Source of the DNA: DATMYQ01 sp035560935
Lineage (GTDB): Bacteria > Bacillota > Negativicutes > Sporomusales > Sporomusaceae
Length of the DNA: 46,791 nucleotides
Reading direction: 5' to 3'
Assembly (NCBI GenBank): GCA_035560935.1
Contig: DATMYQ010000182.1
Location: 1 to 46,791 of the forward strand
Of this stretch, positions 7,650 through 15,623 are shown in pieces. How positions within the stretch are numbered: position 1 is the first letter of the stretch; each line of letters starts with the position of its first letter. The position numbers and the translations under genes were made by a program. The notes beneath the pieces are model-generated. The model did not search any database. It saw only the letters and a program-made list of their open reading frames with translations, and was not told the origin of the DNA.

Positions 7650-9142
7650 GATTCCACGTCATTCCGGAGGCGGCTTTTCAGTTCAGCCAGCGGCGTAATC
7701 GCCGACAAATGCCCGCCGATTTCTTCATACACCCGGAGCGGCATGGTATATTCCACCGGCGCCACCGTGGCCGGTGTGGGGACCCAGGAAAACCCTTTCG
7801 GTACCACCCGCTCCACGTCCACCATGAAGTTGATGCCGCCGCCGGGCAGAATGTATGTGTCCGCTCCGCCGATGGTCAGCCGGGCTTTGCCCTGGTGAAC
7901 CGCCTGGGTTACCTTCAACGGATGCACCGCCACGCCGGCCCGGGCGCTGCCGCCCACGCCGCCGGTATACAGCACCGACACCCGCGCCTGTTCGCAATTG
8001 TCCGCGATGGTGCTGACAGCCTGTTTCGCCGGTTCCGTCAACGGGATTTCCAGCAGTTCCCCGTCTTCCCGGAGGCGAAACATCGCTGCTTTTTGCCCGG
8101 TGGTTTCCGTCACCAGAAGGGTCATGCCCGGTTTGGCCACCGTCATATCCACCTCCCGAACCGCCTGCCGGGGATCGAAGATGTCGGTGCCGCCCCAGCC
8201 AGCGCCGGGTTCTCCAAAATAGCGCCCTCTTGTGCTTTTCCGGGCGTTGGGAACAACGCCGCTCCAGGAAAGACCCACCTCGGCTCCGGCCAAATGCTCC
8301 GACAGCAGTCCCACCACATGGTGATCCAGAATGATGGCTTCGTCCACCGCCGTCTTCAATACGGCGGCAAACATTCCAATGGTGGCGCTGCCGCAGCCCA
8401 CCCGCATTTTCACATCCGCCACCCCGTTGACGACCGGCGGTTTTCCCGCCTGCAGGGTCATCGGTCCGCCCCCTTCAACGTTCAGGGTCACTTCCTGCCC
8501 ATTGGCAAAATCGACAATGGTCCGAGCCACAACAAACCCGTCTTTTCCGGTCAGCAGGTTGGCGCCGCCGATGGACAGCATTTTAGAGCCGTATTCTTCC
8601 GTATCCACCATGCCGACGATTTTTCCGTTCCGCCGGATCTTGCTCCCCTCTTCACCGACGTGCAGGTTGGTGTCGATCTTTACCTTGACGCCGCTGTAAC
8701 TTAAGGGCGCTTCGGTGACCACCGTGACCACCTCCACGTCGTCGACCACATCCATCACAATGTGCGGCGCCGGCCGGCAGCAGGGATAGTTGGTTCCGGC
8801 GCCCACTGCGGTGATCAGCGGTCCGTCCGGGCGTCCGTCCAATTCAAACGGACGGTTGCGCACCAGGATACCGTTCTCGTTGGTATACCGGCGGCAGGCG
8901 CCGCTGAAGCCGGGCTTCACCTCACACTGCACCGGGCAGGAGGTGCACCGGATAGCAGCGGCGGCCATCTCTTCATTCTTTCGAACGGCCTGGAGCGGGC
9001 AGACCCGGCTGCAAATCCCGCAGCTCACACAAGCTTCCTGAATGACCGCCAATTTTTCCGCCAGCTGAATGGCCTGATGAGGACACTCTTTCGCACAAAG
9101 TCCGCAGCCTTTGCAGCGTGCTGTTTCCACAACCATCGCCAC
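7646..9142 (-). CDS. hnr: 6-hydroxynicotinate reductase-like Fe-S flavoprotein
   Basis: 498 residues. The N-terminus has two 4Fe-4S ferredoxin motifs (Cys10/13/16/20 and Cys38/41/44/48), then a third four-cysteine group (Cys66/69/73/83) suited to a 2Fe-2S cluster. This count matches the two 4Fe-4S plus one 2Fe-2S clusters and covalent flavin known for E. barkeri 6-hydroxynicotinate reductase, which converts 6-hydroxynicotinate to tetrahydro-6-oxonicotinate with ferredoxin-type electrons. The rest is a long alpha/beta domain without common motifs. The GTG start is chosen for AAGGAG about 9 nt ahead; an ATG at 9136 is the alternative. It lies 27 bp after the amidohydrolase gene that would use its product. 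Confidence 0.83.
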   Translation of the reverse strand: MAMVVETARCKGCGLCAKECPHQAIQLAEKLAVIQEACVSCGICSRVCPLQAVRKNEEMAAAAIRCTSCPVQCEVKPGFSGACRRYTNENGILVRNRPFELDGRPDGPLITAVGAGTNYPCCRPAPHIVMDVVDDVEVVTVVTEAPLSYSGVKVKIDTNLHVGEEGSKIRRNGKIVGMVDTEEYGSKMLSIGGANLLTGKDGFVVARTIVDFANGQEVTLNVEGGGPMTLQAGKPPVVNGVADVKMRVGCGSATIGMFAAVLKTAVDEAIILDHHVVGLLSEHLAGAEVGLSWSGVVPNARKSTRGRYFGEPGAGWGGTDIFDPRQAVREVDMTVAKPGMTLLVTETTGQKAAMFRLREDGELLEIPLTEPAKQAVSTIADNCEQARVSVLYTGGVGGSARAGVAVHPLKVTQAVHQGKARLTIGGADTYILPGGGINFMVDVERVVPKGFSWVPTPATVAPVEYTMPLRVYEEIGGHLSAITPLAELKSRLRNDVES

Positions 9143-9169
9143 GCTCGTTCACTCCTTCCGTCCCTTTCG

Positions 9170-10330
9170 CTATTGAATCCGGCAGGTCCTGGCAGCCGGC
9201 GGCGTGTTGCGGCTTTTATTCACACGAATCACGCCATCGACCATCACCAGGGCAATGCCGGGAATATCTCCGGCCGCGATGGCCTGCGCCGCTGTTTTCC
9301 CCACGGACCCCAGCGGGGCATCCATAATGACCAGATCAGCCTCTTTCCCGGGCGCGATCAATCCGCATTCCAAACCAAACACCCGGGCGGTGTTGCCGGT
9401 GGCCATAGCCACTGCCTGGGGAACGGGAATGCCGGACAACGAAGCCAGCTGGCACAGGGTCCGCAAAATGCCCAGCGGAATCACTCCGGTACCGGATGGC
9501 GCATCATTGCCCAACACCACCCGTTGCAGTTCATTTCGCTCCGCCAGCTTCCGTACCAGCAGGTCGGCGATTTTAGGATTGCCGCACTGGACAATCTCCA
9601 GCGGCAGCTGGGTTTCCTCCACCAGCCGCCGCACCTCTTCCGGTGAGATGGCGGTGGGGCCGCCATTGGCATGGGAAACCAGCGTGGGCGAAACCGCCAT
9701 GACATCGGCCGCCGTTACTGTGGAGCTGCTGGGGATCGAAGTTCCGCCGGTATGCATGGCTATTTTCATGTTGTATTTTTTGGCCCAGTCCACCATTTGC
9801 CGGGCCTCTGCCGGATCTTTGACGCTGCCCAAACCCACTTCACCCACCAGCCAGACGCCCTCTTTCGCCATCTCAGCGAAATCAGCCTCCACCAGCCCCT
9901 TTTCCAGAATGACTGCCCCAGCATGGACCTTCAGGCCGGAAGAACGTAAGTTGGCAAAGGATTTATGCCCCAGCACCGCCAGCGCCTTGACTCCGGCCGG
10001 ATCTTTCGGACGGCCCGGAGTATGGGGTTCGCCGGCGGAAATGAAAGTGGTCACGCCACCGTGCAGAGCGCTGTCCAAAAAGTCCTGGGTTTTCTGCCGG
10101 GGTGTATAATCGCCAATCACCGGATGCACATGAGAGTCAATCAGCCCTGGTGTCACCGTCATGCCGCCAGCATCCACCTGCTGATCCACGGTATACCGGT
10201 CCAGCAGCCCGGCGCCGCCGGAACAAACAATTCTGCCGTCCTGCAGAATTAGGGTATCATCGGAACTGACCGGACACGCCAGGTCTCCGGTAAAAAGTTC
10301 TCCGATGTGGGTTATCGCTATGGTCACCAT
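9170..10330 (-). CDS. ena: Enamidase-like amidohydrolase
   Basis: About 386 residues of the amidohydrolase superfamily. The metal-binding HxH is in TPGLIDSHVHPV near residue 60, with later metal/active-site stretches MHTGGTS, SHANGG and GNDAPSG. E. barkeri enamidase, an Fe-Zn enzyme of this family and size, hydrolyses 1,4,5,6-tetrahydro-6-oxonicotinate to ammonia and 2-formylglutarate. The neighbours supply the preceding and following steps, so the assignment is strong by context. I prefer the ATG at 10330 because GGAG lies 9 nt upstream; the ATG at 10339 abuts that ribosome site. Cytoplasmic. Dihydroorotase/dihydropyrimidinase-like activity on another lactam is the main alternative. Confidence 0.83.
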   Translation of the reverse strand: MVTIAITHIGELFTGDLACPVSSDDTLILQDGRIVCSGGAGLLDRYTVDQQVDAGGMTVTPGLIDSHVHPVIGDYTPRQKTQDFLDSALHGGVTTFISAGEPHTPGRPKDPAGVKALAVLGHKSFANLRSSGLKVHAGAVILEKGLVEADFAEMAKEGVWLVGEVGLGSVKDPAEARQMVDWAKKYNMKIAMHTGGTSIPSSSTVTAADVMAVSPTLVSHANGGPTAISPEEVRRLVEETQLPLEIVQCGNPKIADLLVRKLAERNELQRVVLGNDAPSGTGVIPLGILRTLCQLASLSGIPVPQAVAMATGNTARVFGLECGLIAPGKEADLVIMDAPLGSVGKTAAQAIAAGDIPGIALVMVDGVIRVNKSRNTPPAARTCRIQ

Positions 10331-10343
10331 ACTTTCCATCTCC

Positions 10344-11213
10344 TCATTCTCTTTGATCGTTCAGCTGTCTGCGGCAGGTTTCCAGAGCCCGGCGCGTCAG
10401 CACTCCGGCTATCTGTTTCCGGTATGCCGCTTCCGAACGAACGTCGTCAATGGGGTTGACGGCGTCGGAAACCAGCTGTGCCGCCTGGGCAATCGCCCCG
10501 TCTGACAGGTCCGTTCCCTTGAGATGATGTTCCGCCGCCGTCATCCGCCGCACCGTCGCCGCCACGGCCCCCAACGCAATCCGCGCTTTCACAACAGCGC
10601 CTGCTTCCATTTCAATCAGGACAGCGGCATTGACCACCGAGATGGACAGTGCCTTGCGCTTGCCCATTTTCTCAAAGGCAGCAGCCTGGCCGGCTGGCCG
10701 GATCGCCAGGGAGAAACCGGTGATCAGTTCACCTTCCTCCAGCACCGTCCGGCCCGGCCCCTGAAAGAACTCTTTCAGCGGCCGGCGGCGGCGTCCGTCG
10801 TATCGCGCCAGCTCTACCACCGCTCCATAAGCCAGCAGCGCCGGCAGGGTATCACCGGCCGGCGAAGCGTTGCCGACGTTGCCGCCGATGGTTCCCCGGT
10901 TGCGAATCTGCGGCGACCCCACCTGCGACGCCGCGCCGGCCAGCGCCGGCGCCAGTCGGGAGATCGCCTCCGCACGACAGATTTCTGTGTGCGTCACTGC
11001 GGCGCCAATCCGGAGCAATCCCGCCTCTTCACGAATCGTCCGCAGCTCCGGCAACTGGCTGACATCCAGCAATAGTCCCGGCTGCAGCCGTCCCAATTTC
11101 ATCCGCACCAACAGATCGGTGCCGCCGGCCAGCAAGTGGCAGTCCGGATTTTCCCTCATCAGCCGGAGGGCTTCCGTCAGCTGCGGCGGCTTTACATATT
11201 GATAGGCGTTCAT
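10344..11213 (-). CDS. ndhF: Molybdenum hydroxylase FAD-binding subunit (nicotinate dehydrogenase type)
   Basis: 289-residue medium subunit of a xanthine-dehydrogenase-family enzyme. FAD-binding motifs are visible: CHLLAGGTDLLVRMK near residue 30 and IGGNVGNASPAGD near residue 105, followed by the C-terminal CO-dehydrogenase-flavoprotein domain. It passes electrons from the Fe-S subunit to NAD(P) or another acceptor. The start at 11213 overlaps the large-subunit stop (ATGA) and has GGAGGAGG upstream; an extension to 11333 would run through the large-subunit gene in another frame and looks spurious. The next gene (enamidase) starts a few bases after its stop. Confidence 0.88.
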   Translation of the reverse strand: MNAYQYVKPPQLTEALRLMRENPDCHLLAGGTDLLVRMKLGRLQPGLLLDVSQLPELRTIREEAGLLRIGAAVTHTEICRAEAISRLAPALAGAASQVGSPQIRNRGTIGGNVGNASPAGDTLPALLAYGAVVELARYDGRRRRPLKEFFQGPGRTVLEEGELITGFSLAIRPAGQAAAFEKMGKRKALSISVVNAAVLIEMEAGAVVKARIALGAVAATVRRMTAAEHHLKGTDLSDGAIAQAAQLVSDAVNPIDDVRSEAAYRKQIAGVLTRRALETCRRQLNDQRE

Positions 11214-13504
11214 ACCGTATCCTCCTCCGCCGCGATGTTTCCATCCGGCCATTCCTTTTGAGATTCCAGCGCCCGCAGCACCTTTTCCGGGGTCAGCGGC
11301 AGGGAATGGAGCCGGATTCCGGTGGCGTGCCAAAGCGCATTGGCAATGGCCGAGGCCGGCGGCACCAGGGAAGTTTCTCCCAGACCTTTGGCGCCAAAGG
11401 GTCCCGTATCCACCTTTTCCTCCACGATAATGGAATCAATCGGCGGCACGTCGAGGGCCGTGGGAATCAGGTAGGTGGCAAAAGACGGCGTCTGAATGCT
11501 GCCGTTATTTTTTTTCATCTCTTCATACAGGCCATAGCCAATACCCATCAGGGTACCGCCCTCAATCTGTCCCTCCACGTGCAGCGGATTCACCGCCTGG
11601 CCGACGTCGTGCGCAGCGGTCACTCTCAACACTTCGATCTCACCGGTTTGGGTGTCCACCGCGATTTCCACCGCCTGACTGCCAAAGGAATAGACCTCAT
11701 ACGGAATGCCCTGCCCGGTTTCGTCATCCAGCGGAACGGTGGACGGATTATACCAGCCGTGTCCGATAGTCATAACTCCTTTGCCGCGACACCGGGCCAC
11801 CAGTTGCTGCACCGTGACGCCGGAAGGTTTTTGGTCTACGTACAGGCACTTCTCCTTCAGAAGGAGGCGCTCCACCGGAACGTCCTGCCAGAGGGCTGCT
11901 TCCTTCAACAGCACGGTTTTCACACTGCGGGCGGCTTCCAGTGTGGCGTTGCCGGAGATGTACGTCTGGCGGCTGGCGGAAGTGGCTCCACCGTCCGGCG
12001 TGACGCCGGTATCGGCGGAAATCACCTTGATGTCCTGAAAATCCAGTCCCAATTCTTCCGCCGCAATCTGAGCCAGAATGGTATTGGAACCCTGCCCGAT
12101 GTCGGCGGCGCCCACCATCAGATGCGCACTGCCGTCCTCCATCAGATCCAGAAAGGCACCCGCCGGGTTGGGCTGACCGGTGTTGCCGACACCGTAATAC
12201 ATGCAGGCCAGGCCCACTCCTTTTTTGATATGGTCCGGCAGTGCCTCATTCTTCCGGGCTGAAAGCAACGTTTCATAGGCCGGAATCAGCGTATCGCCCA
12301 GACTGCCCTCAATGTCCAGCACCTGGCCGGTCACCGTGACGCTGCCTCTTCTCAGGCTGTTGCGCAGCCGCACCTCCAACGGAGAGATGCCTGCCTTCTC
12401 CGCAATCCGGTCCATCTGCTGCTCATAGGCAAAAGAAATCTGCGGAACGCCGAAGCCGCGCATGGCACCGGCGGTCGGGTTGTTGGTATATACTGTATAG
12501 GCATATATCCGCGCGTTCGGCACCTCATAGGGACCGGCGGCGTGAACCGCCAAGCGGGTAATGGGCGCCGGTCCGTACGAAGAGTAGGCGCCGGTATCTC
12601 CCACCACCTGAACGTCCACCGCCAGCAATTTACCGTTCCGGTCGGCGGCGGTACGGTAACGGATCCGGCAGGGATGACGTTTGGAAGAGGCAATGAACGA
12701 TTCCTCCCGTGTGTAAACCAGTTTTACCGGCCGCCGCGTTTTCAGGGCCAGTAGTCCCAGATGGATCTGCACCGACACGTCCAGCTTCCCGCCGAAGCCG
12801 CCGCCGGTCGGTGCCTGAACCATCCGCACCCGGCTTTGCGGCAGCGCCAGATTCCGGGCAATCTCCCGGCAGTCGAAATGCGTGTTCTGGGTGGACGCCT
12901 TGATCACCACCACGTCCTCATCCAAGTATGCGATTCCGGCTTCCGGTTCAATATAAGAATGCTCCTGCATCTGTGTCTGATATTCCCCTTCGACGACAAT
13001 CTCAGCCCGGGCAAATACCTCGTCCGGATGACCCCGGAGAATTTTCCGCAGCGCCAGAATGTTGCTGTCGCCATGGATTTTGGGCGAGTCGTCCTGCATG
13101 GCCTCCACCGGATCGAACACCCCCGGCAGTTCTTCCATTTCCACCTCGATCCGTTTGATGGCCTCCGCCGCGATGGCTTCCGTTTCTGCCGCCACCACCG
13201 CCAGCGGATCGCCGATTTTCCGGATTTTATCCGATACCAGTACCGGCTCATCTTTAAAGATAATCCCGTGTCCATTGGGTCCGGGTACATCCTTCGCCGT
13301 CAAAACAGCGTGTACTCCCGGCAGCGCTTCAGCCCGGGCTGTATCCACCCGGATCACCCGCGCATGGGGAACGGTGCTGCGCAGCACCTTGGCGTGCAGC
13401 ATTCCCGGCATTTTGAGATCCGCGCTGTAACGGGTCCGTCCCAGTACTTTGTCCAGTGCGTCTTTACGGATTACCGATTTTCCTACTACAGATAATTCTG
13501 CCAT
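11210..13504 (-). CDS. Molybdenum hydroxylase large subunit (single-chain NdhL/NdhM type)
   Basis: 764-residue molybdopterin-binding subunit of the xanthine dehydrogenase family. The N-terminal a/b hammerhead domain runs to about residue 130. Cofactor-contact motifs follow: PTGGGFGGK near 235, AGAMRGFG near 348 and GAADIGQGSNT near 470. The C-terminal GAKGLGE carries the catalytic glutamate. In E. barkeri nicotinate dehydrogenase the same part is split into two proteins (NdhL and NdhM); here it is one chain of the family's normal length. Likely reaction: hydroxylation of nicotinate to 6-hydroxynicotinate. It follows the 2Fe-2S gene by 13 bp and overlaps the FAD gene. Substrate is inferred from neighbours; another N-heterocycle is possible. 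Confidence 0.88.
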   Translation of the reverse strand: MAELSVVGKSVIRKDALDKVLGRTRYSADLKMPGMLHAKVLRSTVPHARVIRVDTARAEALPGVHAVLTAKDVPGPNGHGIIFKDEPVLVSDKIRKIGDPLAVVAAETEAIAAEAIKRIEVEMEELPGVFDPVEAMQDDSPKIHGDSNILALRKILRGHPDEVFARAEIVVEGEYQTQMQEHSYIEPEAGIAYLDEDVVVIKASTQNTHFDCREIARNLALPQSRVRMVQAPTGGGFGGKLDVSVQIHLGLLALKTRRPVKLVYTREESFIASSKRHPCRIRYRTAADRNGKLLAVDVQVVGDTGAYSSYGPAPITRLAVHAAGPYEVPNARIYAYTVYTNNPTAGAMRGFGVPQISFAYEQQMDRIAEKAGISPLEVRLRNSLRRGSVTVTGQVLDIEGSLGDTLIPAYETLLSARKNEALPDHIKKGVGLACMYYGVGNTGQPNPAGAFLDLMEDGSAHLMVGAADIGQGSNTILAQIAAEELGLDFQDIKVISADTGVTPDGGATSASRQTYISGNATLEAARSVKTVLLKEAALWQDVPVERLLLKEKCLYVDQKPSGVTVQQLVARCRGKGVMTIGHGWYNPSTVPLDDETGQGIPYEVYSFGSQAVEIAVDTQTGEIEVLRVTAAHDVGQAVNPLHVEGQIEGGTLMGIGYGLYEEMKKNNGSIQTPSFATYLIPTALDVPPIDSIIVEEKVDTGPFGAKGLGETSLVPPASAIANALWHATGIRLHSLPLTPEKVLRALESQKEWPDGNIAAEEDTV

Positions 13505-13517
13505 ACCCGTTACTCCC

Positions 13518-13997
13518 TTACTGTCCCGCTTTCATTTTTGCCGCCCGTTCAATGGCGTTGGCGATTTTGACATATCCGGTACAGCGGCACAGATTCCCGG
13601 AAATCGACTGCATAATATCATCCCGGCTCGGCGTCGGGTTCTCGTCCAGCAAAACTTTGGCGGACAGCAGCATTCCCGGCGTACAAAAACCGCACTGCAC
13701 CGCCCCCTCGTCCAGGAAGGCCTGTTGCAGCGCATCCAGCCGATCGTAGTTTCCCAGGCCTTCAATGGTCACCACGTCTCTTCCATCCAGTTGCGGCGCC
13801 AAAACCAGGCAGGAATTGACGGTTTTCCCGTCGATGATAATGGTGCAGGCGCCGCAGTCTCCTTCGCCGCAGCCGATTTTGGTGCCGGTCAGGTCCAGGT
13901 CTTCCCTCAATACATCCACGGCCCGGCGATCTGCCGCCACTTCCAAAGAAATTTCTTTTTGATTCAGCGTAAACTGAATGGTTATTTTTTTCGGCAT
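13518..13997 (-). CDS. ndhS: Molybdenum hydroxylase 2Fe-2S subunit (nicotinate dehydrogenase type)
   Basis: 159-residue small subunit with two 2Fe-2S centres. The N-terminal plant-ferredoxin-like cluster is in IGCGEGDCGACTI with a fourth cysteine in NSCLV; the C-terminal helical domain has CGFC and CRC (GNLCRCTGY). It moves electrons from the molybdenum centre to FAD. It is the first of the three hydroxylase subunit genes, order S-L-F, and comes 23 bp after the soluble chemoreceptor gene. A GGAAGG ribosome site precedes the ATG. The length and cysteine pattern are standard for the family (XdhC/CoxS/NdhS). Confidence 0.9.
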   Translation of the reverse strand: MPKKITIQFTLNQKEISLEVAADRRAVDVLREDLDLTGTKIGCGEGDCGACTIIIDGKTVNSCLVLAPQLDGRDVVTIEGLGNYDRLDALQQAFLDEGAVQCGFCTPGMLLSAKVLLDENPTPSRDDIMQSISGNLCRCTGYVKIANAIERAAKMKAGQ

Positions 13998-14020
13998 CGG
14001 CTTTTGCCCTTCCTTATGTT

Positions 14021-14857
14021 TTATTCTTCCTGAAACAGCCGGTTGGATACCGAACTGATTTCCACCGCAACTTCACCCAGCATCTGCACGGCGGTGGCTA
14101 CTTCCGCCGCCGCTTCGGCAATCTGCTGGATATTACTTACAATGTCTCCCAATTGCGTTCCCAGCAGTTGGCTGTCACTTTGCAGCACATTCAGTGAAGA
14201 CCTGATTTCTTTGGCCGAGTCCCCGCTGGTAGTGGCCAGCCGGCGGATCTCATCGGCCACCACGCTGAACCCCCGCCCCAGCGCTCCGGCCCGGGCCGCT
14301 TCAATAGAAGCATTCAGGCCCAGCAGGTTGCTTTGTTTGGCAATATCGTAGATCACCCGGATCACATCATCCGTCTGGTTAACCATCCGGTCGGTCTTGG
14401 CGGCGGACTCCTTCAAAAGCATTCCCGCTGCCGCCAATTCCTGGGTCTGAGCGGAAATTTCCTCGATATTTCCGGAAAGCACACCTAGGCTGGAGGAAAT
14501 TTTTTCCGCCGACTGGCGCAGCAGATCCTCCACCGCCACCGATTGTGTCACCGCGATGGACCCAATGACCTGCCGGTTTTCGTTCCACACCGGCACAGCC
14601 ATACTCCGGTACGGTATACCGTAAATCTGTTTGTCCACCAGCGCCACAATCCGGCGCTGTTCATGGATAGCCCGGTAAATGCCCATGCCCGGAGCCAGCA
14701 AATCGCCGGCCCTGCACTTCAGATCCAGATCGGACGCCGGCGCGTACCAAAGAATCTTCTCACAATCCGTGAGCGTAAACCCAGCCTTTTGGCCAAACAG
14801 TGAATAGACATTTTGTAATACTGGCTGATAGTGGCTGAACACATCGGATGGTTCCAT
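14021..14857 (-). CDS. Soluble methyl-accepting chemotaxis-type receptor
   Basis: 278 residues without any transmembrane segment. The N-terminal about 115 residues form a small PAS/GAF-sized sensor domain with two cysteines (Cys32, Cys48). The C-terminal half is a short MCP signalling coil with the conserved hairpin tip SNLLGLNASIEAARAGALGRGFSVVADEIRRLA (about 176-208), which contacts CheA/CheW. It ends soon after (VSNRLFQEE), with no CheR-binding tail. GGGGGGATC precedes the ATG. It lies inside the catabolic operon between the DUF1185 gene and the 2Fe-2S subunit gene, so it probably senses an intracellular pathway metabolite or the metabolic state of the pathway. Confidence 0.85.
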   Translation of the reverse strand: MEPSDVFSHYQPVLQNVYSLFGQKAGFTLTDCEKILWYAPASDLDLKCRAGDLLAPGMGIYRAIHEQRRIVALVDKQIYGIPYRSMAVPVWNENRQVIGSIAVTQSVAVEDLLRQSAEKISSSLGVLSGNIEEISAQTQELAAAGMLLKESAAKTDRMVNQTDDVIRVIYDIAKQSNLLGLNASIEAARAGALGRGFSVVADEIRRLATTSGDSAKEIRSSLNVLQSDSQLLGTQLGDIVSNIQQIAEAAAEVATAVQMLGEVAVEISSVSNRLFQEE

Positions 14858-14929
14858 CGTGATCCCCCCTTATTTCAGTTTCCGCGTCAATTCGTTCGGA
14901 GCGGTTTCTCCGGGAATCCTGCCCCAACC

Positions 14930-15514
14930 TCAACGCAGGCCGTCTTCCCCTTTGATTTCATTTTTTTGCAACCCGCCGATCCGGGGATGCGGCCGGCTTC
15001 CATTGGTAAAGGCCAGTGCCACGACAATTTCATTTCGCCGGGGAGCATCCGGCAGGCGGATTTCCATGGCATCGTAGTGGGTTCTGACAAAAGCGGCGTC
15101 CTTATAATGCAGCGGTACATCCAGCGTCGTTCCCGGACCTCCCATTTTTTTCGCCGACGGAATGATCGCCTTTCCGCCGCTCAGGGCCTCCCGCATCGGC
15201 TTGCCCAGTTTGGGATGAAGAAGGGCGCCGGCATGTTCCAGTTCGCCGTCCTCTCCGACAATCGCCCCCTTACCGTAGCTTTCCACCGCCCCGGCTTCTA
15301 TTCCCATGGCCGTCAACGCCTTGTGGGTCAACAGGCCGCCCAGATATTCCCCCATATCGCTGAGTGCCCCCAAGTCCTCCTCATACCGGCCGGCAAACGG
15401 GTTTTGAATCACGGCCGCCACTGTACATTTTTTCAGTGGAACTTTCAGATCTTTGCCGCCGTCGGCGTAAATGTCCTCCACCACTGCAACCACTTTGCGA
15501 ATCTTTATTTCCAT
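14930..15514 (-). CDS. DUF1185 (AA_synth) family protein
   Basis: 194 residues matching the DUF1185 family, sometimes labelled amino acid synthesis protein. Family-like segments include VAAVIQNPFAGRYEEDL near residue 35, ESYGKGAIVGEDGELEHAGALLHPKLGKPMREAL near 118 and PHPRIGG at the end. Function is not established. It is preceded by GGAGG with 8-nt spacing and, further up, by a conserved box and hairpin with a T-run (15547-15598), so its expression may be set separately from the MFS gene upstream. Position in the nicotinate-type operon suggests a ring or enolate chemistry helper, but this is only inference. Confidence 0.7.
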   Translation of the reverse strand: MEIKIRKVVAVVEDIYADGGKDLKVPLKKCTVAAVIQNPFAGRYEEDLGALSDMGEYLGGLLTHKALTAMGIEAGAVESYGKGAIVGEDGELEHAGALLHPKLGKPMREALSGGKAIIPSAKKMGGPGTTLDVPLHYKDAAFVRTHYDAMEIRLPDAPRRNEIVVALAFTNGSRPHPRIGGLQKNEIKGEDGLR

Positions 15515-15546
15515 TGTTCCAACCTCCGTTTTTTAAAAATTGTTAT

Positions 15547-15598
15547 AAAAAATCCGGCCGCAGCAGATTGAATCCACTCCGGCCGGCCCCATTGCCGC
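15547..15598 (-). terminator. Conserved-box hairpin, copy C (attenuator candidate)
   Basis: On the minus strand the box GCGGCAATGGGG runs straight into a hairpin with arms CCGGCCG / CGGCCGG (15580-15586 and 15554-15560), a 19-nt loop and then A plus six Ts. It lies between the MFS gene stop (15624) and the DUF1185 start (15514). The stem and T-run make an intrinsic terminator; the shared box with copies A and B suggests regulation rather than simple termination. Confidence 0.7.
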
Positions 15599-15623
15599 TA
15601 CCTGACTAACAGAATTTCCGTTC

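Noticed and set aside
6984..7898. 304-residue plus-strand ORF opposite UPF0280 and the reductase gene
   Set aside because: High-GC antisense shadow with biased composition, covering two well-supported coupled genes.
15547..15605. Copy C as part of a c-di-GMP (GEMM) riboswitch
   Set aside because: A short resemblance (TAGGTAGCGG) to the 3' part of GEMM-I, but the rest of the aptamer is absent and copies A and B lack the match.
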